NCBI GenBank assembly: GCA_025617745.1
Contig: CM046857.1
Coordinates: forward strand, 29,544,094 to 29,608,093
DNA length: 64,000 bases
From: Heliocidaris erythrogramma
Lineage: Eukaryota; Echinodermata; Echinoidea; Camarodonta; Echinometridae
Reading direction: 5' to 3'
Shown here piece by piece: positions 22,752 through 33,808 of the stretch. How positions within the stretch are numbered: the first letter of the stretch is position 1; each line of letters starts with the position of its first letter. The translations under genes and the position numbers were made by a program. The notes below the pieces were generated by a model that saw only the letters and a program-made list of their open reading frames with translations, ran no database searches and had not been told where the DNA came from.

Positions 22752-22863
22752 TTCCTACATGTCGTACGATTTAGAGCAGATCATATTGTTACATAGTGAA
22801 TTTACGACACCACATAGTTCATGTTATCTACTTGACTCCCATGAATAAGCTGGATTGCAAGAA

Positions 22864-22928
22864 GCGTTCGTTAGTCTATCGGTAAGGTCAGCGCCTCTCA
22901 ATTAGCGGAACCTGGTTCGAGGCTCGCC
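22864..22928 (+). ncRNA. tRNA-like module type B in twin-tRNA element B
   Basis: Same TAGTCTATCGG and GGTTCGAGGCT boxes as the module at 21972-22036. Confidence 0.6.
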
Positions 22929-23352
22929 ACGGTCACATTTTTTGCTGGTGAATTAGCACACTACAAGTGTTAAAACAGCATTTCAGGTGCAGTCACTATA
23001 CGAGCACCGAAAAAGTAGCACTTCAGTTTTTACAGTGTAAAAGTTGACAAGCAAAATCACAGGATGGAAAAGATTGATTAAAATGTCAATGAGTTATATT
23101 ATGTGGTAAAGAAAACTACAGTAATGTTAAGGAAAGAAGACCAAACTAGTCTCATATTCCGATTGACTATTTGGGGGTGTCGATAGAGGTGCGAGTAGGG
23201 ATGTGACGCCTGCCTTTAAAATTTCCGTCAGAAAATTCTACATTTTTATAGGCTGTCGGCAAATCTCAAATTTGAAAATCTTGAAAACTTTTTATTCTTG
23301 GTAAAAATTGAGCTACCTAAAATTCAGCCCGACAACCCCCCCCCCCCCCCTT

Positions 23353-23590
23353 CAGTGGCGGCACCAGGGGGGGGGGGGCATGGGGGTCAGAAGCTTTGCC
23401 CCCCCCCCCATTTGCCCCCCCCAATAATTTTCGGAGTTAAAAAAATTAAAAGGGTGAAAAATTGTTTTTGTACGCCCTTGCCCCCCTTTTTTTTTTTTTT
23501 TTTGCTTGTCAGGGAATTATGGAGGGAAACTGGGCCCCATAACCCCTATACTGAGCGTTTTTTGGAAGTTTGGGGAAAAAAATTTTTTTG
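23353..23590. mobile_element. CAGTGGCG-ended G-tract element (fragment)
   Basis: It begins CAGTGGCGGCACCAGG followed by long G and C runs. The inner step AGGGAATTATGGAGG...CTACTGAGCG-like is shared with 28722-28890. It abuts the truncated exon copy at 23591. Confidence 0.65.
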
Positions 23591-23732
23591 TCCCACCCAA
23601 AGCCCACACGGCAGCCGGGTATACGATGAGAATATATCGGAAGTAGCGGTCATAGATGAAGCAATCCAAGATGAAATACGTGACGAGTTGTGAAGCTAGG
23701 ATCCCTAAACAGATGTAGACGGTTGTATCTCT
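23591..23732 (-). pseudogene. Truncated inverted copy of the membrane-protein exon
   Basis: The minus strand reads RDTTVYICLGILASQL, then VTYFILDCFIYDRY, then FRYILIVYPAAVWALGG in one open frame. This is clearly paralogous to 18523-18830 on the other strand. Its 3' part is cut off where the G-tract element begins, so it is a partial gene copy or a surviving exon of a second gene. The upstream ATGACAG could be a weak splice acceptor. Confidence 0.55.
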
Positions 23733-23969
23733 GTCATGATAATGATGATAATCATCATTATAATTTGGTCGTGTTCACCAATGTTTACCCAGGGTAGCCG
23801 AGTAATAATGATACTTTGTAAAGCGCAGTCGAGTATATTTGTATAGTATAGCTGCGATATATAAATGGAAAATATGATAATAATTATTAAAGCTTCATCA
23901 GTATTAGTACTGCTCTTCCAGAGGGCCCTGTAGTTATTATAGGTTTTCCCGGCCAATTTCGTATTGTTA
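23733..23969. repeat. Interspersed repeat fragment (TTTACCCAGGGTAGCC type)
   Basis: Shares TTTACCCAGG(G/A)TAGCC and TCATCAGTATTA with 13161-13225. Confidence 0.55.
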
Positions 23970-24160
23970 CCCACGCCGATGAAATCGGCAGGGTTATGTA
24001 AAGGGCTCCGTATGTTTGTTTTTTACCCACGCCGATGAAATCGGCAGGGTTATGTAAAGGGCTCCGTATTTACCCACGCCGATGAAATCGGCAGGGTTAT
24101 GTAAAGGGCTCCGTATGTTTTTTTTTTGTTTGTTTGTTTGTTTGTTTGTTTGTTTGTTTG
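23970..24160. repeat. Three copies of a GCCGATGAAATCGGC hairpin unit plus (TTTG)n
   Basis: The unit ACCCACGCCGATGAAATCGG followed by CAGGGTTATGTAAAGGGCTC occurs three times starting near 23970, 24027 and 24070. A (TTTG)n tract follows at about 24121-24160. GCCGAT pairs with ATCGGC. A related GGCGTGGGTCTGCCGCC step lies at 25614-25630, so these may be the two ends of one repeat. Confidence 0.75.
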
Positions 24161-25642
24161 TGTACAAGATAACAAGAGAACGGGTGAACGGATTTGCACC
24201 AAATTTTCAGGGAATGTTCAGAAAGTGACAGGAAAGAATCGATTAGATTTTGGTGATGATTGGTTGACCCCTGCACATTCTGTGTGACCTTGAAGTTTTG
24301 ACCCTGTAGTAAAGTATAGGAACTTCAGTTCAGATAGTGACAGGAAAGAAACTAGAAAGATTGATGACCCCAAACTTCGCCTGCAGATGCAGAAATATTT
24401 TGGCCAATCAAAACACTCATTACTTCGTCTCACCAAAAGTCTATTTCAGGTTTATGAATTTTAGAAGACTTTTAGACCCATTATTTGCCATTTCACTTCA
24501 AATCCGTACGAGCCTGCAATGAATATTCAAAGCCAACGTATCCCAGCAACAAGGGATTGCGCGCGATACCTTTTTTAACTACAAATTCATTTAGATTCAG
24601 GCTACCCTACCCCTACGGCTTCTCCTCTATTTCTTATCTTCTGTGCATTTCTGTTTATTTTCCCCGGTTCTTTCCACTTTGTTGTGGAAGTTTTTGTGAT
24701 TTATTTTATCCTGGTGGACGTGTAGTACGTGATTTTAATTGTTTTCGGTGAAAATCTGGTGAGTTTGTTCGACGTGAGTGAGTCTATCGCACTCGCGAGC
24801 GTTCGCGTGTATTGATCTGAGTGAGTGGGCTGTGTAGCTAGCTGTACGTACATAACTATACACAGCGCTGTCGCGAAGTGACGGCGATCTGGTCGGGCTA
24901 GGGAGTACATAACCCCAGGGAGTACAGTGCCTGTGCCTTACTGACTGTAGTAGGATTGAACTTTTTTCTTTGGGTTATAACGGTCCTGTCATTTGAGATT
25001 TGAGTTAGTTTATAACTCATTTATGTCTGTTTGAGTGGATTTCGTAGTTGTAAAATATATACAAACACTGGATTTCTTTTTAATTTGTGTGGATTTGCAA
25101 AATTTGGTGGCTGATCGAGGTTCGCCGAATACATGCACGCCAGTATCCACTTTGACTTTGTTGATGGGTGGTGACTGAGCTGAGTGAGTAAGCTCTGTGC
25201 CTCGCATGCATTTTGAAGTCGAGATCCAACTTATTTTGTCGTCATATTTATTTTATCCAAGCCCGATGAAAAAAAAAAACAACCCCAATTGCAATGTAAT
25301 TTAAAGATAGAACATGAATACATTTACTAACACTTACATGACTGAACACTGAATACAAATTGCTAACATTTTTTTTCTCACCACGCCACGCTCTCTGACA
25401 TGTCTAATCAATTACTTTTAGGGGAGGGATGTTTCAATAATAAAATATCTTTTTCAGAAGAATTTTTTCAAGGGTGGGGACACACAAAGCTATGACCTGG
25501 ATATGGCAAAATTTATTGGGGGGGGGGGGGGAGATGTGCCTCTTGTTATCCCCTTTGAATGGCCTGCTTACAAAAATAATCGCAACAAAACAAAACCTAT
25601 TGGGTTAAGGCGTGGGTCTGCCGCCTTTGACGGCCTTTCTAG
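24161..25642. other. Repeat-derived spacer, no gene recognised
   Basis: Short frames (24337-24751 +, 24218-24436 -) show no known domain. A G run is at 25518-25530. The whole may be the body of the repeat bounded by the GGCGTGGGT steps at 23.97 kb and 25.61 kb. Confidence 0.4.
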
Positions 25643-25646
25643 TTGT

Positions 25647-27751
25647 CAGTCCATTTGATAGAGCATTCATTCAATTTAGCCAAATTTAGCCAAGAGGACA
25701 CGCTCGGTATTTTAATTTCATTATTTATTCGTTAAAATTATTTTTTGGAGCATTCAGATTACATTTAACCTCATTCTAATTAATACTTTTTCAACTGAAA
25801 TTCATTAAACAAGCATGAATTCGCAAATCGTTCATTCAATTTAGAATTATGTAGTCACGTGATCACAAATATAGTGCGCTCGTTCATTCGAATTCATTTC
25901 TAGGCATCCAATTTAACACGTACTTAAGTCAATTTAGCAGACGTCTTTAAGCGTTTATTCTTCTACTTTTTTTCAATTCTTTCATCATAATTTTGTATGA
26001 GGATCAGAATATTTCATATTTTCGGATTATTCTTTATTCCTGTATCATCTTGGCAACTTTATTCTTTCAATGGTGTATTGTGTGTGGAGGTTTCAATTTA
26101 CATCATGATTATTTCTTTCATATGTCTTTCATTATTTGCATTGGGTGGGTGTTACATTAATGCTAACCATCATTAGGAATAAAGAATACAGTTCTTAGAT
26201 CAGTTCTAGCCATCAATTTGTTGGCGAGCCAGGCATCTTGGGAGGTATGTCTGGGTGTGGTTAAACCACCGGATGGCTTTCTCTTGCGTTATTGCGTCCG
26301 TATTTCGTCGAGCTGCCTGCTGAACAAGGTTGATTCTCCACTCCTGCATGTTGACCCCAGCTTCTTGTGCTGCTTCTCTGTCGCCTACCCTCTGCTGCAA
26401 CTCCGGGCGGGCCAGATCTCGTTTGATGGCTGCCTTAAACGCAGAATGGGCCATCTCCACGCAGTTGAGAAATGGAGAATACGGAGGAAGAAACTTCAAA
26501 TGAATCCTTGGGCTTGCATTACCAGGTAGCTGAGCTCTTACACGAGGACGTGCGTTGTCTAAAATCAGGTACACGTCCTCATCAGGGGGAAGACATTCTC
26601 GCATTCATGAGCGGTGGTAGCCAGGAAAGCCTCGAAAGTTTCCCTCGTCACCGTTTCCACTGCAATAGTGTGCGGAACGAGCCCAATCTCACTTGAAGCT
26701 GCAAAAGTGACATTGCACTGCCGACCGCGTTGGCCATGTAAGACCCGATGTGCAGGGACCCCGCGTGGGGCTCTTACAAAAGAGCGTCTGGTCCAGAAGT
26801 TGTAGCCGGTCTCATCAATGTAGACACAGTGTGCAACGACACTCTCGGCCATAAACCACTGTGCGTACTCCATGCGCGTGTCTAGGATTCTCGGTGAATT
26901 TCTAGCATCTGGGACATCCTCGGCCAGTTTCGTCGTGATGAGCGTTAAGTCAAGTGCTCTAGCAATAGTAGAGACGGATACCGGGGGCTTCTGCGGAAGA
27001 GCTGCCCGTAGATCTACCTTCAGTTGCTCAAGGGTGACTAAGGGGTTACTGCTTACAGTGGCTTGGAGACGAGCTCTCATTTCGTCATCCATTTTCACGT
27101 TTCGCTCGCCTCCCCTTGGCAGCTTGTTGCGTCTCCCGGTCCGGAGATATGTGGCCACAATTGATCTGGCCGTTGAGCGCTTTATTCCGAGCGTGTCGGC
27201 CAGTTCTAGGTAGTCAAGGTTATGTCCCTCAAATGCTTCTATAAGTCTTTCTCTATCTTGTTGAGATATGCGCCTGTATCTAACTTGTGCTGCCATGACT
27301 GTACCGAAGAAGATGAAGGGGCTCTGTCGTACTGGTATATATATGCCTTATGGCATGTATGAAAGAAGAGGGGCGTTACAGAACAACAAATTCGAGTTAT
27401 TTACTGCAACAGTGTGTGGCCGAAACAAAAATCACATTTAAATACATATGTTCTCACCTTTTAAAATGGAAATAAAAACTATGAGGTAATTTGACTGAAA
27501 ATGTTGGGAATTTGGATGCCCATCCACGAAATTGAATGACTGAAATAACCCCTTCGACCGGTGTTGGCGAATTTGACTGAATATAGAGCACGTGTCAATT
27601 TGAAGACCCCTTTTATGAATTCGAAAGGCACATGTGCAGATTTCATTGTTCGAAATGTTAAATTGAATGTACAAGTTGCAATTTCGAAAGACAGAATGCG
27701 CCGTAACGAGGATTTTTGCTAAATTGAATGAACTTTCTATCAAACACACTG
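25647..27751 (-). mobile_element. Tc1/mariner-like DNA transposon (about 2.1 kb)
   Basis: The imperfect terminal inverted repeats begin CAGT and share TTTGATAGA and TTCATTCAATTTAGC (25647-25680 and 27718-27751, 28 of 34 positions). Subterminal TTCAATTTAG motifs recur. A transposase reading frame fills the minus strand at 26206-27296. A clean TA target duplication is not evident, so the exact ends could be some bases further out. Confidence 0.8.
26206..27296 (-). pseudogene. Tc1/mariner-like DD34E transposase with one frameshift
   Basis: The first frame starts at the ATG at 27296 and contains an N-terminal helix-turn-helix region (RISQQDRERLIEAFEGH, then LGIKRSTARSIVATYLRTGR). The first catalytic aspartate is in VYIDETGYNFW. 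It stops at 26565. The second frame (26604-26206) carries the second aspartate in LILDNARPRV and the catalytic glutamate in PPYSPFLNCVE, 34 residues later. The two frames overlap by 40 bases, so a single one-base shift around 26565-26604 separates the domains. No other stop interrupts about 360 residues, which is full length for the family. The protein would cut and paste its own element; the shift makes it inactive unless it is a sequencing error or recoded. Confidence 0.9.
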
Positions 27752-27914
27752 ACAAACGTGCGAAATTGGTCGGGAAAACCTATATTAACCCACTATCGTT
27801 CCACATAATTTACTCTACTCAAAAAGTTTATCACATTTTCTTGCGTTTTTTAAGACTGTCAAAAATTTGGAAAAGGGGGCACATTTTGGAGGCTGTGTAT
27901 ACCGCTTGCCAACC

Positions 27915-28340
27915 GCGTAGCCAGGATTTAATTTTAGGGGCGGTTGTGAGCGTATGACCACGACGTTCGTGCAAATTTGAGTGCAAGGTAACGGCTCGTG
28001 TATCACCCTTTTTTAGCCGATAAGTTAGTTCGACGCCCTGATTGCTTTTCAATTATTTGGACGCAATACTACACTGTATGTAACAGAGGAGGGCGCAGGG
28101 AGAGGAAGGGAGTTTCCCCTTCTCGGGCGAAAATTTTTTAGCAAATTTTGAGAGAAAGATAACGGCTCGTAGCACCCTTTTAGGCCTTTTTTTCTCTCAC
28201 TTCCCCCCGCATTTTCACTCTCGCTTTTTTTTTTTTTTTTTTTTTTAGTTGGCGGGTTTTTGTTTTGTTTTGTTTTTTGTTTTGTTTTCGGGGGGGGGCG
28301 CCCAACCGCCCATAGCCCCCCCCCCCCCCGGCTACGCGCC
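27915..28340. mobile_element. GCGTAGCCAGG-ended element, copy 1
   Basis: Ends GCGTAGCCAGGATTT and (complement) CCGGCTACGCGCC. The interior shares AAGATAACGGCTCGT and TGCTTTTCAATTATTTGGAC with 43376-43999. C and T runs lie near the 3' end. No protein. Confidence 0.75.
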
Positions 28341-28721
28341 TGCCACTTGGGTTTGAAAGGGGGCACGGGCCAGTTGTGTCCCTCCAAAACCACCGGTGAA
28401 TTGACTTACTCGTCGACTCCAAACGTGTACTTGAGAGCGATAGACAGACTGTAGTCCATGTGGCCCAGATGGCAAGTCCATTGTGCACCAGGATACGGTT
28501 TGCCCACAAGTCAAATCTAAGAATGAATCGAACACAACAATTTTTTTTAGGGTAACGTTAGGGTCAAAGGGAAGGAATGTTGCTTTTTGCGGCTCATCAA
28601 GTCTCTATTATCATGGTAGTCTAGCTGAAGCCAGGGTATATTATTGGCAGAACTAGCGTAGCCGGGAAGGAGGGCAGGGGGCAGACTGCCGCCTGACAAC
28701 TTTTGACAATAGGTCATCGGG

Positions 28722-28890
28722 CAGTGGCGTGGCGGGGGGGGGGGGGGGGGCAATACGGGCGAAAAATCCCTTTTTTTTTTTTTTTTGCTTGTCAGAGAAT
28801 TATGGAGGAAAACATCTGATACATCCCCCCCTACTGAGCGACTTTTGGAGGGCTGGCAAAAACAAAATTGTCGTGTGTGTGTGGGGGGGG
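28722..28890. mobile_element. CAGTGGCG-ended G-tract element (fragment)
   Basis: CAGTGGCGTGGCGG runs into a G tract. It then shares GAATTATGGAGG and CTACTGAGCG with 23353-23590. Confidence 0.6.
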
Positions 28891-29033
28891 GGGGGTGGTG
28901 GGGCACTGGTCTTACTCTGGGAATGAAATGTGATAGAATAAGGTCATCAAGAGAAGGGAGATATGGGAGTAGGTACATGTAGCTTTATCTTCTTTTCTTG
29001 ACGATTTCCTCCTCCCTCTTTCAGTCTTTCTCT

Positions 29034-29072
<39 letters not shown>

Positions 29073-29658
29073 ATCTCTCTCTGTACATATAGATCTTTAT
29101 ATTTCCTTTTTCTTCTCCTTTCAACTATTCAATTGGGAGTACGCACTCCCCAGTGCCCCTAGCTACGCCAATAAATATCATCATGATTTTCATCATCCAC
29201 TGGATCTAGGATTTTTCAAAAGGTGGGGAACAATTCTGAAAAATATCTGTCCAGCGGAAAAGAAAAGTGCCTTTTTGGACGAAGATGCATATGTTATTTT
29301 GGGGCTGCATACCTGTATCAATTGGTTTTTAAACCGGGATGGGCCAGCTGTGCCCCTCCCCCTTCCCCCATTTGTAAGTGATCATCGTTATCAACCGGTT
29401 ATCAATGGGTAATAAACAACCATTTTTGAAGATAAACGGATGAAAATATAAAACGGTTCTCAAACTTACTTTCCATATTCTCTAAAAACAAATAGATACT
29501 GATACACTAGCTCTGGTAGTGGCTAAACCGATCGCAATATACAATGTGACGTCACTTAAGGTGGATATGATGAAACTCAAATTGATTTTGACAGATTTTT
29601 GAAAAAGTCCCTGGTGTGGGAGGGGGATAACTCCCTCCCCCGGCTCGGTCGCTTCGCT
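28891..29658. other. Spacer with CT microsatellite (about 29010-29085)
   Basis: A (TC)n tract and AT-rich DNA with transposon-like scraps such as CCCCTAGCTACGCC at 29156. No gene is seen. Confidence 0.5.
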
Positions 29659-30616
29659 CAGTGGCGTATCTAGGGGTCAGGGCGCCACTAGGAGGGGCGA
29701 AAAAAAGCAAAGGAGACAAAGAAAATAAGGGGGAAATGAAAAAAAATCTTAATCTAAATGTAGATTTTGAAGGTCTGAAATGCGGAAATTTTCCAAAGCT
29801 CGGTCGCTTTGCATACTCGCACAATTATTTTCTTTCAGAATCTCGTAATTTTGCGCCCCCACTATCAGTGGCGGGACAGGGAGCACGTGCCCCGGGCCGC
29901 ACTTGGAGGGGGCGCAAAAAACCCAAAAGAGAAAAAAAACCGAAACGGAATAAATGAAGAAAAAATCATAATACGGATTATGCGCCCCCCCCCCCCCCAA
30001 AAAAAAAAAAAAAAAAAATCCGAAGGGTTAATGCATTAGAAATACATTTTTTTGAGGGTTGGAAATGCAAAAAATTTCAAAAGCTCAGTTGCTTTGCTCC
30101 CTTGCCTAATTATTAGCTTTAAGGATCTCGTAATTTTGTGCCCCCCGTATATAGTTCTCAAACAGCTTAAAGGGTCCAAAATTTGAAAAATAAAAATGTA
30201 ATTGTCGTTGTTTTGCTCGCTATCATGTAATAAGTTTCATCTGAATCTTGTTAGATATATTGCGCCACAATAAACTGTATAAAACAGCATTTGCAACATT
30301 TGCAACATTTGAATGAGGGTTTTTCAAGGGTTTTCGTTATTTTTGCTCCCAGTTTTAGAAGTGAGTAAATAGAAAACCGTTCATCAATGTACTAAATTCG
30401 AAATTCTCGATTGCTCAATAGCAGTAGTTCAATTGCAAAATTTCCTGAGTAAAATGCACAGGGAATTACCTTTTTAGGGTTAAAAATGGACAAAATTGCC
30501 ACTCGGTCGCCTTGTTCCGTCACTTCTACAATAACTTAAATAAGTTTGGGGACTCGGGGGTTGGGGCGCAACTGAATTGTTTGCTTCGGGCGCCATAATC
30601 CCTAGATACGCCACTG
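29659..30616. mobile_element. Non-autonomous TIR element (CAGTGGCGTATCTAGGG ends)
   Basis: CAGTGGCGTATCTAGGG at 29659-29675 has its exact reverse complement at 30600-30616. The interior contains a second CAGTGGCGGGACAGGG start at 29866 and repeated AAAGCTC(G/A)GT(C/T)GCTTTGC steps. This suggests nested or tandem members of one family. No transposase frame is present. Superfamily not assigned. Confidence 0.85.
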
Positions 30617-30973
30617 CCCAGTATATAGTTCTTATTCTTCGACACCCTGGTTGGAGGTGATTAATCTATATATGAATCAGTTTAATTAAATTCAAGATTA
30701 TTTTTCAAAGTAGCTTCCAGATTTTGTCATATTTTCAACCCTTGTACAGGAGTCAATGTGTGTGTATGTGATGTCCTTACAATGCTTTATGGCACTTCAT
30801 TCAGGAATTCAGACTATTATAGCAAGCAGGGCTGTTGAACTATGAACATTAAAGCAACATGCATGCTTCACGTGCACAGGCCATATGGTTAGGACACACT
30901 CACTTAAACGTTCATTGACTCCTTTGTCAGGGGTGGCGCAAGGGTATTATCATAGGAGGGGCAAGAAGACCCA

Positions 30974-31310
30974 CACTGTAAAAAATTTCCTGTAGATTTT
31001 ACGGTGAATTACCGGCAACTCTGCTGCACGGTAAGTTACCGTAATTTTATTTTACGGTAAGCTGCTGTAACTTCGTCCTACAGTAAATTACCGTAAATTT
31101 TGAATATCTACAGGGAAATACCGTAAAATGTACTGTATTTTCCTGTAAAATTTACAACTTGTAATTTTTGTTACATTACAGTGATGTACTGTATATTTCC
31201 TACAGTAATTTGCTGTAAAATTCCCCCATTTACCCCAGGTACTGTAGAATTCATACAGTAAATTACTGTTCCCATTTTTCCCATTTACAGTAAAATACCA
31301 TTAAAATCAC
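30974..31310. repeat. CACTGTAAAAA-started repeat made of TTTACGGTAA hairpin motifs
   Basis: It starts CACTGTAAAAAATTTCC and then alternates TTTTACGGTAA, TTACCGTAA, TACAGTAAA and TTTACAGTAAA motifs in both orientations. This gives many possible small hairpins. No coding content. Confidence 0.75.
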
Positions 31311-31530
31311 GCAATTGACACCAAAAAACACTTCAATACAACATATGAATGAAACTTTGAAAGTCTATATTGTGTTAACATGCAATAGAAATATGTCCTA
31401 TTTCACATAGGAATAGTACAATTTGTAAAAGGATGCAACAATGCCTGCAAGTAGAAATTACGGCGTCTGGGTTGCTTCCGGGTTCATCGAGTATAATATA
31501 GTTGATTTCAAGTAATTTGTTATATACCTG

Positions 31531-31602
31531 CGTGATAACCTGATGAGTGCAGGTCGAGTTCGTTATCATGACTTGTCTCTTTTTCGTGCCATATAAAATA
31601 GG
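31531..31602. repeat. Half copy of the hairpin repeat at 62453-62556
   Basis: TGATAACCTGATGAGTGCAG, then GTTATCATG and GTCTCTTTTTCGTGCCATAT match one arm and the loop of the long hairpin at 62.5 kb, with small changes. Confidence 0.75.
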
Positions 31603-31694
31603 GCCTATATATATATATGTATATATTCTGTTTGTTTCTCCTGTTTCTTTTTTAGGGGGAGGGTGGTCACTTGAAAAATTATTGGGGCAACCCA

Positions 31695-31767
31695 ATCTAC
31701 ACAAAACACGAGTCGACCGCTAGGAGCATGCATTTATGCTCCTAGCGGTCGAGTGTTTTGTGTAGAT
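31695..31767. repeat. Long hairpin (about 33-bp stem)
   Basis: ATCTACACAAAACACGAGTC at the left pairs with the complementary right arm ending GTGTTTTGTGTAGAT. The inner arms are CGACCGCTAGGAGCAT and its complement, with loop GCATTT. The left arm has two extra bases. Confidence 0.85.
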
Positions 31768-32362
31768 AAAAAAATGTAAGGTGTATTGGCCCCTTCACCC
31801 TTGCGATGTAAGCAGATAGTCCCATTTAGAGAAACGAATAAGAAGCAAACCTGATTTGCTGTAAATCAGTTTCATAACTGCAAGGGCTACCCTGTGTAAA
31901 TAAAACGGAAATAAATAAAGAAAGAAATGAAATTTTCACTCAAGGGTATCGAAAATGGGCAAAGGCTAAGCAAGCCATCGCTGCAACACTTATCAAATGA
32001 AAGCTCTGAGTCTGTTCCAAGGCCTGCCTGCCAGTTGAAGAAAAGCATAAGAAGGTATCCATCCAGTGGTTACCAGGAGGCTCAGTGGAGGGACAACTTT
32101 TTCTCATCCTTAAATGATAAATGCATGCTTTCCCGCACGAAAATTATGGATAGCAAATTCATAATTGCAAATTTCGTTCTTCTTCTTGTCCGCCGGGTGA
32201 GGAATAATTTCTACTTGTTGCCCTGCAATGCACCATGTGAACAACTCCGCACAAAGAACAAGATATTTATACATTTACTCATTATAATTACACTGTATAT
32301 TCAAAATAACGAAAAGTTAAAGAAAACAATGACAAAAATCCAAATTATACATTAATATAAGC

Positions 32363-32399
32363 TACAGCGTCACCATTTAGATTGAATGGTGACGCTGTA
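32363..32399. repeat. Perfect hairpin, 15-bp stem
   Basis: TACAGCGTCACCATT and AATGGTGACGCTGTA flank a seven-base loop. AAGCTA and TAGCTT lie just outside and extend the symmetry imperfectly. Confidence 0.85.
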
Positions 32400-33808
32400 C
32401 ATGTTAGCTTATATGCAAATGAGGCAAATCCGCGGGTGCTACCTTTCGTCTATATTATTTCATTTGTCTATGTATGGTATATACAGTACAGTACATGCAG
32501 TGCGTGATCGTGTGAAGAAGATGGACTTGAATTAGCCTACACTGTTACGTGTAAGTGAGCCATTACATTTTGACAAATAATATATTAACTGTAACTATTT
32601 CATGTATGGTACTCTTTATCTCATAATGATGTCAAAAATCTAACTGTTAGTGTTAGATCTAACATGTATTAGATCTAATGTAGATCTAGACTCACTCACT
32701 AGACTAGTCACTTTATGAATAGAGGTAGGCCTACGGTCTATATTAAGTAAAGACACTCTGCCTCTGACTGATCTAAGCGAGGGGGTCTGCATTGGAACCG
32801 CCGCCAAACAAATTTCCCTGTGAATTCTGGACTGTCTCATATTACTGCGCTGCTTTCAAACCTTTGTGATACTACAACTACATTCATTCTTTTTCGGATT
32901 TTATGTAAAACCAAGGAGTTATCACAGAACAAATGGAAAAATGCGTTATCTTTATCTTTCATGCTTTCTCCTCTTAAAGCTTTTATTCATCATGTTTTCA
33001 TATTCAACAAAGAGACTCTGCTATTTTCAAGAAGATTGACATTGCAGTCTTTCTCTCGATATATTATACTAGGTGATCTTTGTGCCAAATTTTGTAAGGA
33101 CGATCGGGTGTTCCACAGGCGAGATCTAATGATCTGCCGGCGGATTTTGTATTCGTTATACTTATACAAAATACGCCACCGCCACACGATCTGCCCACTG
33201 CCGCGTCGCCACGGTACCGACCAGCAACATTCATTATTCATGGCCTTGGGGAATCCCCACTTCGTTATTGTGCGTGATGATGGCTGGGCATCATGAAAGG
33301 CTGCGGCGCGAAGATATGATTATTTCCCCCACTTCGGTTTGTATCGATATTCGTTTACCACTGGCGCTATATGTGCTGCATGTATTTTGACCACGTGTTT
33401 TATATAAACGACACCGGAGTTTTATAGTGTTCTTGCATGTACTCTCCAGATCAGTAATATTTGACAGAGGGTTTATTTTCCCCGTGGTGTTTTGCAAGAA
33501 TGGCTATTTAATAGTCAGCAGCGGTTATAAATACAGTATCGATTTTGACGTCACCATCCCTGGATATCAAGCGAGGTAAGACTGATTAAATTATTACGAT
33601 TTTGACATCCCATAAATAAGACCTAAACTAATCTTTTCTCATACTTTCCTGAGATTTCTTATCCGTCTTTCAAAATCAAACTATGTCTAGTATATCTTTG
33701 ATTTTGATCACTGCTAATTACGGTGCCCGGTAAGAATAAGATATTTAAAGCCTATCTGGAGCTGCAGCCTGCACTGAGATTGCATTTGGTCTGAAACTGG
33801 CCTTGATC
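32400..33808. other. Spacer upstream of the CLCA-like region
   Basis: Frames at 32820-33296 (+) and 32990-33241 (-) show no known domain. A TATTTAAA box is near 33747, followed 60 bases later by the small ORF at 33809. CAAGGAGTTATCACAG at 32922 is shared with the palindrome at 62909. Confidence 0.35.

Larger units (their letters stand above)
22502..23038 (+). mobile_element. Twin-tRNA element, copy B (intact, 537 bp)
   Basis: It has the same order and orientation as copy A. Ends are ACATTCTAAAAACTTAAGTG and ACACTGTAAAAACTGAAGTG. Modules are at 22689-22751 (minus) and 22864-22928 (plus). It keeps an extra GTTACATAGTGAATTTACGA step in the centre that copy A has lost. Confidence 0.8.
31311..32362. 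other. Spacer with unassigned ORF 31927-32355 (+)
   Basis: The 142-aa frame has no recognisable domain and a lysine- and isoleucine-rich end typical of chance ORFs in AT-rich DNA. Two hairpins listed separately lie here. Confidence 0.4.

Noticed and set aside
23298..23693. 131-aa plus-strand frame with proline and phenylalanine runs
   Set aside because: It reads through C and T homopolymers and the antisense of the membrane-protein exon fragment.
23970..24115. Possible riboswitch or structured RNA from the repeated GCCGATGAAATCGGC hairpin
   Set aside because: It is a threefold tandem transposon-end-like unit with no associated gene.
28729..28982. Glycine-rich small proteins near 28.7-28.9 kb
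   Set aside because: They are translations of G runs inside the CAGTGGCG-type element.
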